A stretch of DNA of 63,536 bases, taken from a bacterium. GTDB lineage: Bacteria > Bacillota > Clostridia > Lachnospirales > Lachnospiraceae. The notes beneath the pieces were generated by a model. The model had not been told where the DNA came from. It made no database searches and saw only the letters and a list, made by a program, of their open reading frames with translations. A program made the translations under genes and the position numbers. Location: assembly GCA_023667365.1 (NCBI GenBank), contig JAMPAG010000005.1, forward strand, positions 1 through 63,536. The letters are read 5' to 3'. Positions 9,239 through 17,128 of this stretch are shown here, piece by piece; within the stretch, counting starts at the first letter, position 1; every line of letters begins with the position of its first letter.

Positions 9239-9311
9239 TGTGATAAGGAGTGGAGGGATAGAAGAATCTGTGTATAAAAAGGGAGATCGCCGGAGATAAG
9301 GAGGATACCGT

Positions 9312-12300
9312 ATGAACATATTCAGCAAAGAGAACCGGCGCAGAATGCTATTTACGGTAACGCTGATACTGCTTACGGCGGTGCTGTCGTTCGGATTTGT
9401 GTCAAGAGCGGTGGAATATCTGGCTGTTAAACAGGAGCTGGAGCGTCTTTCTGATAATTACCGTACGATCGGCTGGCTGACGTCGGCGGACGGGAATATC
9501 GCAACGGGCGCAGAACTCATAGAAGAGTCCCCCTATGTAGAGACGGCGGATGCCCGCGGTTTTCTTTGGGGGACCTTGACAGATTTGTATAATGCGGATT
9601 TGCAGGGGAGAAGGGAAGGTTATTGGTATAACGAGTATGGCGTCAATAACGCGGAAGTTCTGTTCTGTGGTACTTTGAAATATGTGGATGAGGACTGGTA
9701 TGAGAGGACGGACATGCCGGGACAAGAGGAGAAGGAGGCAAGCCGACTTATATTCACGGTGTCGGAGCGGATATACGGCTATCCTGATTACGCGCCGGAG
9801 GGTGAAGACATTACATTGGTTTATACTGATGAAATGTTGGAGAGCGAGGGATGGGAGCTGCCGGAGTTGTTGATCGGGGAAAGTTACCTTATTAGGGCAT
9901 ATTACAGTGATGACCGGAATGGACCGTGGAACGGGTATGAGCTGTGGGCGAGCGCGGCGGGCGGTCATGCATTGACGGCGCTTCCATTACAGGGAAACAA
10001 GCTTTTTCTGACAGCGGAGGAGGGAAATGATGTGCTTCCTGCGCTTATCTCTGACGAACGTATGCAGTTTGACGAACTGAACCGCCATTCCATGAATGTA
10101 ATTGCTACCAGGGATATGAGTGCCATGCCGAATGCACAGGATGTTCAAAAGAGGATGTTTCTAACGGATGGGCGGTGGCTGGATGGAATCGACAGCAATA
10201 CTGGCGCGGCGGTCTGTGTTGTGCATAAGGATTTTGCTGACGCAAGAGGATTGCAGGTGGGAGACACGATAGAACTCACATTTCGGAACGCACAGCTTTC
10301 TTTAGGGTATGCTCTGGGAGAACAGGATGTAACGGAATGGCAGACCTATGAATCGGAAACACGGCAGTATGTCATTGTCGGAATTTTTGATTATATGCCG
10401 TTAAACGAATTGATACACAATTTCAGTGAAGAAAATATGGAACTGTATATTCCTTACGGCAGTGTATCGGAGGCATATATCAAAAGCAGAGGAATGATTT
10501 CTCAGTATTTTAGTTTTGTCCTGCGGAACCCGCAGGATACGGATGCATTTTTAAGCGAGGTTCAAGGACCGCTCACGGAATTGGGAATACGGGTTCAGTT
10601 GATTGAAAACGACTGGGAGCATTTTGCGGTTTCTGCGAATGCGATGCAGCAGACAGCACGTACTGATGTGCTGGTGCTTGCGGGTGTACTGTGCCTTGGA
10701 TTTGTGCTGATCACGTTCTTGTACATCAGGCAGAACAGAAAAAGTTTGTGTATTGCGCGCGCGCTTGGTGTGCCGAAGGCAAAATGTATCCGAATGTGCC
10801 TGTCTCCCATACTGTACATGAGTGTAATTGGCATTGGCGCAGGGGCACTGTTTGCCTGGCGTTATGCGATCGGGGAAGCAGAGCAGATGCTGACCGGCAT
10901 GCAGGAGCATATAGAAATGAGTTTATCCATCTGGTGGCTTGTGGGTATCATGTTTGTTTTGGAGTTTCTATTGACAACGTCTACGGCTGTCGGCATCCTG
11001 CTGTTGGCACGCAGACCAGTGATGGAGCTCCTGCATGATGTGGCGGGCGGTCAAAAGCGGATGAAGACATCTGAAACATACAATGTGGCTCGCAACAGGG
11101 AGCGGGATGCCTTGGAAAGCATACGGATGGGAGAGCAATCCGCAGGGGATGAACCCGGTGGAAGACAGCCGGCAACAGGCGCTTCCCGTGTAGAAGGACA
11201 ACTATCTTTGCCTATAGCAACAGGTAAAAGAAAGGGAACTGCTTCCTCCTGCCGTTTTGTTCTGCGACATATCAGGAGAAGACCGGTACATACGATTCTG
11301 GTGGCTGCGGTAGCGTTGGCGTTTCTCGCGACAGTCACATGGATGCAGGTTTCTATTGTGATGGATACCGCAGAAGTGGAACGGCTGTATGGGACGACGG
11401 AAATTGATGGAGAACTGGTAAAAAGAGATATTACGGTTACTTCTGGATCGAGCGGCGCATATCTCACACAGGATATGCTTGAATGGCTTCAGGAGAGCGG
11501 GTATGTGCGTGAACTGTACGCGGAGGCGGCGGACGTGATGGGGATGGAGGTCACCTCTGTTAATAGGTTTACTTATGAGACTACGCTTCTCCAGCGCATC
11601 GGCACCGAAATACCGGTGAGGAGTATGACGGATGTCGAACGGTTCTGCGAGGTGAACCACGTGGAGATTGACTATGTGGATGGCTATGGACCGGAGCTGT
11701 TTACGGCTGACTGGGAATATTTAGATCCAGACTTTGGCATGGTATCGCTCAGAAATAATACACCCATCATAGTGCCGGAAGCGTGGATGGAGCTGTATGG
11801 TCTGGAATTCGGACAACGCATCGATATTTCTATGATTAGCGGAGGATGGAAGCGCAACGTTTCACCCGGTCCCGTCATAGCCGGCTGTATCCGTTATGCA
11901 GATGTTGGTGACGGTATCAGCAGGGGAGAATGGGATAAGGTTTTGATCCCGTTATCCGTTTTGGAACATTTTAAGGAGATGAGGGATTGGACATATTCTT
12001 CCCTCCAATTTACGGTCAACCCTGCTTTTAACCGGGAGATTGATATGGTAAAAGCGGAGATCGAAGCACAGCTGAAGAATCCGCGGATGGCATTGGCGGA
12101 TGCGGATGTGATGCTCTGGACGAGCGAGCTGCGTCAGGTGGTGGAGCCGTTTGAGAAAAACCTCGATCTGATGAAGCTGCTCTTTCCGGTGACGGTCGCC
12201 ATATCCGCGATTGCGGGAGGGGGACTCATCTTCCTGCTGCTGCAGCAGCGGACGGAGGAGGCGGCATTGCTCAGGGTGCTCGGAAGCAGCCGCGGGAGGA

Positions 12301-12515
12301 CGAGGAGGATGCTGTTTGCGGAGCCGGTGTTATTGAGCTTGTTGGGACTGCTCATAGGCGGCTGTGTAGTGTACTATAGTATGCCTGAAATCTCAACAAG
12401 GCAGATTCTGATGTTTGCGGGAACGTATTTAGGAGGCTGTCTCATAGGCGCGCTGGCGGGCACGATCCATATCACGCGCAAGAAGCCGCTGGAGTTGCTG
12501 CAGGTGAAGGAATAG
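9312..12515 (+). CDS. Giant FtsX-type ABC permease 2 of the RiPP locus
   Basis: A 1067-residue paralogue of the permease at 5813 with the same double-FtsX plan: a first helix just after MNIFSKENRRRM, a large extracellular domain, three helices from about residue 450, a variable linker at ~590-655, a second large extracellular domain, and the last three helices ending TRKKPLELLQVKE. The start has AAGGAGG nine bases upstream. Unlike permeases 1 and 3 it has no Cys-rich precursor in front of it; instead a strong promoter lies at 9210-9238. Its last ~430 bases are almost identical to permease 3 and clearly different from permease 1. The partner is presumably the ATPase at 16424. Function in peptide immunity or export is inferred only. 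Confidence 0.85.
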   Translation: MNIFSKENRRRMLFTVTLILLTAVLSFGFVSRAVEYLAVKQELERLSDNYRTIGWLTSADGNIATGAELIEESPYVETADARGFLWGTLTDLYNADLQGRREGYWYNEYGVNNAEVLFCGTLKYVDEDWYERTDMPGQEEKEASRLIFTVSERIYGYPDYAPEGEDITLVYTDEMLESEGWELPELLIGESYLIRAYYSDDRNGPWNGYELWASAAGGHALTALPLQGNKLFLTAEEGNDVLPALISDERMQFDELNRHSMNVIATRDMSAMPNAQDVQKRMFLTDGRWLDGIDSNTGAAVCVVHKDFADARGLQVGDTIELTFRNAQLSLGYALGEQDVTEWQTYESETRQYVIVGIFDYMPLNELIHNFSEENMELYIPYGSVSEAYIKSRGMISQYFSFVLRNPQDTDAFLSEVQGPLTELGIRVQLIENDWEHFAVSANAMQQTARTDVLVLAGVLCLGFVLITFLYIRQNRKSLCIARALGVPKAKCIRMCLSPILYMSVIGIGAGALFAWRYAIGEAEQMLTGMQEHIEMSLSIWWLVGIMFVLEFLLTTSTAVGILLLARRPVMELLHDVAGGQKRMKTSETYNVARNRERDALESIRMGEQSAGDEPGGRQPATGASRVEGQLSLPIATGKRKGTASSCRFVLRHIRRRPVHTILVAAVALAFLATVTWMQVSIVMDTAEVERLYGTTEIDGELVKRDITVTSGSSGAYLTQDMLEWLQESGYVRELYAEAADVMGMEVTSVNRFTYETTLLQRIGTEIPVRSMTDVERFCEVNHVEIDYVDGYGPELFTADWEYLDPDFGMVSLRNNTPIIVPEAWMELYGLEFGQRIDISMISGGWKRNVSPGPVIAGCIRYADVGDGISRGEWDKVLIPLSVLEHFKEMRDWTYSSLQFTVNPAFNREIDMVKAEIEAQLKNPRMALADADVMLWTSELRQVVEPFEKNLDLMKLLFPVTVAISAIAGGGLIFLLLQQRTEEAALLRVLGSSRGRTRRMLFAEPVLLSLLGLLIGGCVVYYSMPEISTRQILMFAGTYLGGCLIGALAGTIHITRKKPLELLQVKE

Positions 12516-12516
12516 A

Positions 12517-12576
12517 GGGAAGGAAGCTTTTCTAAGGCAGCAAAAAACGCAGCCTAAGAAAAGCGGAGTCGTTTCC
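12517..12576 (+). repeat. 60-nt hairpin after permease 2, copy 2 of 3
   Basis: This has the same architecture as 9051-9110: the inner stem GCTTTTCTAAGGC/GCCTAAGAAAAGC is kept with a changed loop (AAAAAA), while the outer arm is weaker (GGGAAGGA against TCGTTTCC). Confidence 0.75.
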
Positions 12577-12645
12577 TGGAATGACATGGAAATGCGACGG
12601 TTGTGTTGTTGGGACGGTCTGGGATGGATGAAAGGGGGTGAGATA

Positions 12646-12873
12646 ATGAATATTCAAAAACAATCGGCAGAGGAACATACGGTGATGGGCTATGTGGATG
12701 TCTGTGCGTGTGCGATGACAGCGCCGGTATGTGCGTGCAGCACCGTAGTGTGTCCGTGCGGGTGCACTGATGAGTCAAGGATGGCAGGCTTAAAAGCAGA
12801 TCCACAAGCTGAGAAAAACTCAGGACCGAAGATACAAGCAGGTAATTCCGCACAGGCCAAAATGAATCACTAG
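12646..12873 (+). CDS. Cys-rich RiPP precursor peptide 2
   Basis: A 75-residue peptide with the same length, leader (residues 1-23) and C-terminal NSAQAKMNH as precursor 1. The seven cysteines are at the same places (20, 22, 29, 31, 36, 38, 40), but the spacers and the 41-64 region differ. The Shine-Dalgarno site and leader codons are identical in DNA over 75 bases (5458-5532 against 12630-12704), with no synonymous change, so the copies are recent duplicates or are kept alike by conversion. It precedes permease 3 with a hairpin between. It is presumably processed by the single maturase set at 2635-5435. Two related peptides suggest a two-component product or two versions of one product; which is unknown. 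Confidence 0.85.
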   Translation: MNIQKQSAEEHTVMGYVDVCACAMTAPVCACSTVVCPCGCTDESRMAGLKADPQAEKNSGPKIQAGNSAQAKMNH

Positions 12874-12880
12874 TATGTAT

Positions 12881-12914
12881 GGGGCGGATGAAGAGAAGGC
12901 ATGGCGTCCGCCCC
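12881..12914 (+). promoter_or_regulatory. Intercistronic hairpin after precursor 2
   Basis: GGGGCGGAT (12881-12889) pairs with GTCCGCCCC (12906-12914), one pair being T-G. It is the counterpart of 5709-5745: the stem is kept while the loop sequence differs, which supports a structural role. Confidence 0.65.
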
Positions 12915-13023
12915 ATATCCAAAAGAAAAAAGGATGGAAGGAACCATTTCAGATAAATCATCATAGAAAATAGCAGGATGCCCCAAATAGGAATTATAAA
13001 ATGAGTGCACTGGAGGATACCGT

Positions 13024-16000
13024 ATGAACATATTCAGCAAAGAGAACCGGCGCAGGATGCTGTTTACGCTGACATTGATACTGCTTACGGCGGTGCTGTC
13101 GTTCGGATTTGTGTCAAGGGCGGTGGAATACCTTTCCATCAGGCAGGAGCTGATGCGGATCTCCGATAATTACCGTACGATCGGCTGGCTGACCGCGGCG
13201 GACGGGGATGTTGCGCCGGGCGTTGACATCATAAAAGCGTCCCCTTATGTAGAGACGGCGGATGAGCGCGGTTATATTTGGGGAACGTTGACGGATCTGT
13301 ATAACACAGATCTGAGTGGAGGAGCAGAACTATACCTTGATGAAGTGTATGGAGTGAATAATGCAGAGGTTCTGTTCTGGGGAACCCTGAAATCTGTGGA
13401 CGGGGACTGGATAGAGAGGAAGGGCTGGGATGAGAACGTGGAACTGGAGGCAAGCCGCCTGGTGTTCACGGTATCGGAGCGGATCAGCGGCTATCCCGAT
13501 TATGCGGCGGAAGGGCGGGACGTCAGTGTTGTCATTACGGATGAGGCTGCAGAAGCGGAAGGCTGGGAGCTGCCGGAGTTCAGGGTGGGGGAGCGTTATC
13601 TTGTCCGGGCGTATTACAGCTGGAACCGGAACGGAAGTTGGAACGGATATGAGATGTGGAAAAGGGCGGAGAGCGGTCATGCGCTGACGGCGCGTTCCCT
13701 GCCGGGGAACAGTCCGGTCCTGCCCGGAGAAGAAGGAGAGGAAGCGCTTTCTGTGCTCGTCTCGGATCCCCGCATGGAGTTTGAGGAGCTGAACCGCCAC
13801 TCGATGTACGTGGTGGTGACAAAGGATATGAGCGCCATGCCGGCGGCACAGGATGTCTCAAAGAGGATGTTTCTGACAGAGGGACGATGGCTGGACGCGA
13901 TCGACAGCCGTAGCGGTGCGATGGTCTGTGCTGTCCAGAAGGATTTTGCCGATGCGAGAGGACTCCAGGTAGGAGATACGGTAGAGCTGACGTTCCGGAA
14001 GCCGCAGCTTCAGGTGTCTGGCTATGCGGTGGGAAAGCAGGATGCGTTGAACTGGAAGAGCTATGATTCGGAGACGCGGCAGTATACGATCGTCGGGATC
14101 TTTGATTTTATGCCGTTGGGCGAGGTACATAATCCGAGTTCCTCTACGATGGACCTGTATATCCCCTATGGAAGCGTGACGGAGGCATATATTCATGACA
14201 ATAGTGGGTGGGCCGCGGCTTTCAGCTTCGTGCTGAAGGAACCGCAGGATACGGATGCGTTCTTAAGCGAGGTACAGGGACCGCTCGCGGCGCTGGGGAT
14301 GAGGATCCAGCTGATCGAAAACGACTGGGAGCATTTCGCAGTGTCCGCGGATGCGATGGAGCGGACGGCACGCTCCGGCGTGCTGGTATTTGCCGGCGTA
14401 CTGTGCCTCGGGTTTATCCTGATCGCGTTTTTGTATGGCAGGCAGAACCGGAAAAGCTTCGGGATTGCGCGTGCCCTTGGCGTTCCGAAAGGGACGTGTG
14501 TCCGGATGTGCCTGTCTCCGATGCTGTGGATGAGCGCGGCCGGCATTGGTGCAGGAGCACTCTGTTCGTGGCATTATGCGCTCGGGGAAGCGGAGCGGAT
14601 GCTGACAGGTATGCAGGAACATGCGGAGCTGGCGCTGTCTGTATGGTGGCTGGCAGGGATCCTTCTGGCACTGATCGCGCTGCTGACGGCGGAGACTGCA
14701 GCGGGCATCCTGATTATGGGGGGAAGAACGGTGACAGAGCTTCTGCGCGAAGCGTCCGGCGGGCGCAGGGCATGGAAAACGGGCGCCGGGAACCGTTCCC
14801 AGGAGAGGGATGCAGGGAGCGCCGGAGCCCATCCCCAAAGGAGGGATGCAGGGATTGCCGGGACCGGGGACGTCAGGGGGATGGCGGAGGAAACTTTTGG
14901 CAGAGAAGCCGTACGGATGACGGCGGCGCCCGGAACAGCGGGACAGATGCGACTTCCCGCGGATGCGGGCAGGGGAAGGAGCATGATCTTTACATGCCGT
15001 TTTGTGCTGCGCGATATAGGGAGAAGACCGGTCCATACGTTTCTGGCCGCCGCGGTGTCGCTGGCATTTTTTGGCGCGGTCACGTGGATGCAGATGTCGA
15101 TCGTGAAAGATACGGAACAGGTGGAGCGGCTGTATGAGACGACGGAAGTTGCGGGGGAAGTGGTGAAGAGAGACATTTCGGTCACAAACGCTTTCGGCGG
15201 CGCGTATCTCACACAGAGTATGCTTGACTGGATTGAGGAGAGCGGTTATGTGTACGATCTGTATGTGGAGACGGGGGATTCCATACGGGTGCAGCACAGG
15301 GTCGTCAATGCGGTAACGGATGAGGTTTTAGTCAACCAGCTGATCGGGTCGGACATCCCGATGAGGAGTGCCAGGGATATAGAACGGTTTTGCAGGGAGA
15401 ACCGCGTAGAGATCGATTATGCGGACGGATACGGACCGGAGCTGTTTACGGCGGACTGGGTGATGTATCAGCCGGATTTCGGAACCTATGCGCTCAGAGG
15501 TGATACGCCCATCCTTGTGCCGGAAGACTGGCTTGAGCTGTACGATCTGGGATACGGGAAGAAGCTCACGGTTACGAAGATGATAGGGACCGTGTGGACG
15601 CAATACGAGTTTGTGATAGCAGGCAGCGTGCGGTATGGGGATTACGGAGACGGTATCGGCTACTCGGGTGGGTGGAATAAAGTACTGATCCCGCCGTCGG
15701 CATGGGAATGGGTAATGCAGGATGAGGAGCTGACGTATTCTGCTATCCGGTTTACGGTCAATCCTGCCTTTAACCGGGAGATCGATGGGGTGAAGGCGGA
15801 GATCGAAGTGCAGCTGAAGAATCCGCGGATGGCACTGGCGGACGCGGATGTGATGCTCTGGACGAGCGAGCTGCGTCAGGTGGTGGGACCGTTTGAGAAA
15901 AACCTTGACCTGATGAAGCTGCTCTTTCCGGTGACGGTCGCCATATCCGCGATTGCGGGAGGGGGACTCATCTTCCTGCTGCTGCAGCAGCGGACGGAGG

Positions 16001-16257
16001 AGGCGGCATTGCTCAGGGTGCTCGGAAGCAGCCGCGGGAGGACGAGGAGGATGCTGTTTGCGGAGCCGGTGTTATTGAGCTTGTTGGGACTGCTCATAGG
16101 CGGCTGTGTAGTGTACTATAGTATGCCTGAAATCTCAACAAGGCAGATTCTGATGTTTGCGGGAACGTATTTAGGAGGCTGTCTCATAGGCGCGCTGGCG
16201 GGCACGATCCATATCACGCGCAAGAAGCCGCTGGAATTGCTGCAGGTGAAGGAATAG
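13024..16257 (+). CDS. Giant FtsX-type ABC permease 3 of the RiPP locus
   Basis: A 1077-residue third paralogue, again with two FtsX halves, two large extracellular domains and eight predicted helices. The linker (~590-655) is rich in G, R and E and holds short internal repeats around RRDAGxAG. The start follows GGAGG by eight bases in a context identical to permease 2 (GGAGGATACCGT then ATG). The final part from 15910 to 16235 is identical base for base to permease 2 positions 12168-12493, pointing to recent gene conversion or duplication. It lies between precursor 2 and the ATPase gene, the only MacB-type ATPase in the cluster. The substrate is not shown by the sequence. Confidence 0.85.
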   Translation: MNIFSKENRRRMLFTLTLILLTAVLSFGFVSRAVEYLSIRQELMRISDNYRTIGWLTAADGDVAPGVDIIKASPYVETADERGYIWGTLTDLYNTDLSGGAELYLDEVYGVNNAEVLFWGTLKSVDGDWIERKGWDENVELEASRLVFTVSERISGYPDYAAEGRDVSVVITDEAAEAEGWELPEFRVGERYLVRAYYSWNRNGSWNGYEMWKRAESGHALTARSLPGNSPVLPGEEGEEALSVLVSDPRMEFEELNRHSMYVVVTKDMSAMPAAQDVSKRMFLTEGRWLDAIDSRSGAMVCAVQKDFADARGLQVGDTVELTFRKPQLQVSGYAVGKQDALNWKSYDSETRQYTIVGIFDFMPLGEVHNPSSSTMDLYIPYGSVTEAYIHDNSGWAAAFSFVLKEPQDTDAFLSEVQGPLAALGMRIQLIENDWEHFAVSADAMERTARSGVLVFAGVLCLGFILIAFLYGRQNRKSFGIARALGVPKGTCVRMCLSPMLWMSAAGIGAGALCSWHYALGEAERMLTGMQEHAELALSVWWLAGILLALIALLTAETAAGILIMGGRTVTELLREASGGRRAWKTGAGNRSQERDAGSAGAHPQRRDAGIAGTGDVRGMAEETFGREAVRMTAAPGTAGQMRLPADAGRGRSMIFTCRFVLRDIGRRPVHTFLAAAVSLAFFGAVTWMQMSIVKDTEQVERLYETTEVAGEVVKRDISVTNAFGGAYLTQSMLDWIEESGYVYDLYVETGDSIRVQHRVVNAVTDEVLVNQLIGSDIPMRSARDIERFCRENRVEIDYADGYGPELFTADWVMYQPDFGTYALRGDTPILVPEDWLELYDLGYGKKLTVTKMIGTVWTQYEFVIAGSVRYGDYGDGIGYSGGWNKVLIPPSAWEWVMQDEELTYSAIRFTVNPAFNREIDGVKAEIEVQLKNPRMALADADVMLWTSELRQVVGPFEKNLDLMKLLFPVTVAISAIAGGGLIFLLLQQRTEEAALLRVLGSSRGRTRRMLFAEPVLLSLLGLLIGGCVVYYSMPEISTRQILMFAGTYLGGCLIGALAGTIHITRKKPLELLQVKE

Positions 16258-16258
16258 A

Positions 16259-16318
16259 GGGAATGAAGCTTTTCTAAGGCAGCATAGGACGCAGCCTAAG
16301 AAAAGCTAGGTCATTCCC
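16259..16318 (+). repeat. 60-nt hairpin after permease 3, copy 3 of 3
   Basis: The outer stem GGGAATGA pairs with TCATTCCC; relative to copy 1 both arms changed (C to T and G to A), so pairing is preserved by compensatory substitution. The inner stem is the same as in copy 1. Confidence 0.8.
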
Positions 16319-16320
16319 CA

Positions 16321-16342
16321 AAGAATCCGCAAGCGGATTCTT
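16321..16342 (+). repeat. Perfect 10-bp hairpin, palindromic unit
   Basis: AAGAATCCGC, loop AA, then GCGGATTCTT. It sits between permease 3 and the ATPase gene and resembles the palindromic units near pyrG (22422-22549) and fba (43530-43585). Confidence 0.7.
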
Positions 16343-16423
16343 TACGGGTTATTGTATGGCGATGGGAAGCTGACAGTTGTGAAGGAACGGTCGGAGACGG
16401 ATGAAGAGACAGGAGGACAGGAT

Positions 16424-17101
16424 ATGGCGGAATTGGAATTGAAATCAGTGAGTTATCAGTATAAGGGAAACAGGAGAAACGTGCTCGATCATGTGAGCTG
16501 TACGTTTGAAAAGGGAGAGGTCACGGCGGTCATCGGACCGTCCGGCAGCGGCAAGACGACGCTGCTCTCCGTGATGGCGGGGCTGGATGCGCCGACGGGA
16601 GGCAGCTTGTGGCTGCGCGGAGAAAATATGGAGAACATGAATCTGGACGCATACCGGAGGCAGAAGGTGTCGGTCATTTTTCAGGCGTTCCAGTTGTTTC
16701 CACGTCTGACCGTTTTAGAAAATGTCTGCTATCCGATGGAATTAAACGGGATCGCCAAAAAGGAGGCAAAGCAGCACGCGATGAAAAATCTGGAGGCGGT
16801 CGGCATCGGGGATGAAAAGTATAAGCGTTTCCCGTCCCGTTTATCGGGTGGAGAGCAGCAGCGCGTGGCGATCGCGCGGGCGTTATCTTCCGGTGCGGGG
16901 ATCCTGCTGGCGGATGAACCGACGGGGAACTTGGACGGGGAGAACAGCCGGAATGTCGTCTCCATCCTTTCCGGGCTGGCGCATCAGAATGACTACTGTG
17001 TTATCATTGTCACGCATGACATGGGGATCGCGGAGGCGGCAGACAAGGTGTACCGGATGGAGGACGGGGTACTGACGCTGCAGGAAAAGAGCGCGTCCTA
17101 A
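16424..17101 (+). CDS. ABC transporter ATPase, MacB/LolD type
   Basis: A 225-residue ATP-binding subunit of the usual length for the MacB/LolD family. Walker A GPSGSGKT is at 38-45, the Q-loop in VIFQAFQLFP, the signature LSGGEQQR near 139, Walker B ILLADEPTGNLD, and the H-loop in IVTHD. It should energise the FtsX-type permeases at 5813, 9312 and 13024, since no other ATPase of this type is in the locus. ATG 16424 is chosen because AGGAGG lies seven bases upstream and the protein then has the standard length; an upstream in-frame start at 16352 has no such site. One ATPase serving three permeases is inferred from gene order. Confidence 0.9.
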   Translation: MAELELKSVSYQYKGNRRNVLDHVSCTFEKGEVTAVIGPSGSGKTTLLSVMAGLDAPTGGSLWLRGENMENMNLDAYRRQKVSVIFQAFQLFPRLTVLENVCYPMELNGIAKKEAKQHAMKNLEAVGIGDEKYKRFPSRLSGGEQQRVAIARALSSGAGILLADEPTGNLDGENSRNVVSILSGLAHQNDYCVIIVTHDMGIAEAADKVYRMEDGVLTLQEKSAS

Positions 17102-17128
17102 AGCGGTAAATGATAAAAGTAATGCGGC

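Noticed and set aside
9111..9311. Hidden third precursor between permeases 1 and 2
   Set aside because: No Cys-rich frame, no copy of the conserved leader or tail, only a promoter.
14263..15297. Long open frame on the minus strand (344 codons)
   Set aside because: It lies wholly over permease 3, has no ribosome binding site and its sequence is Arg/His/Pro-rich as in antisense frames.
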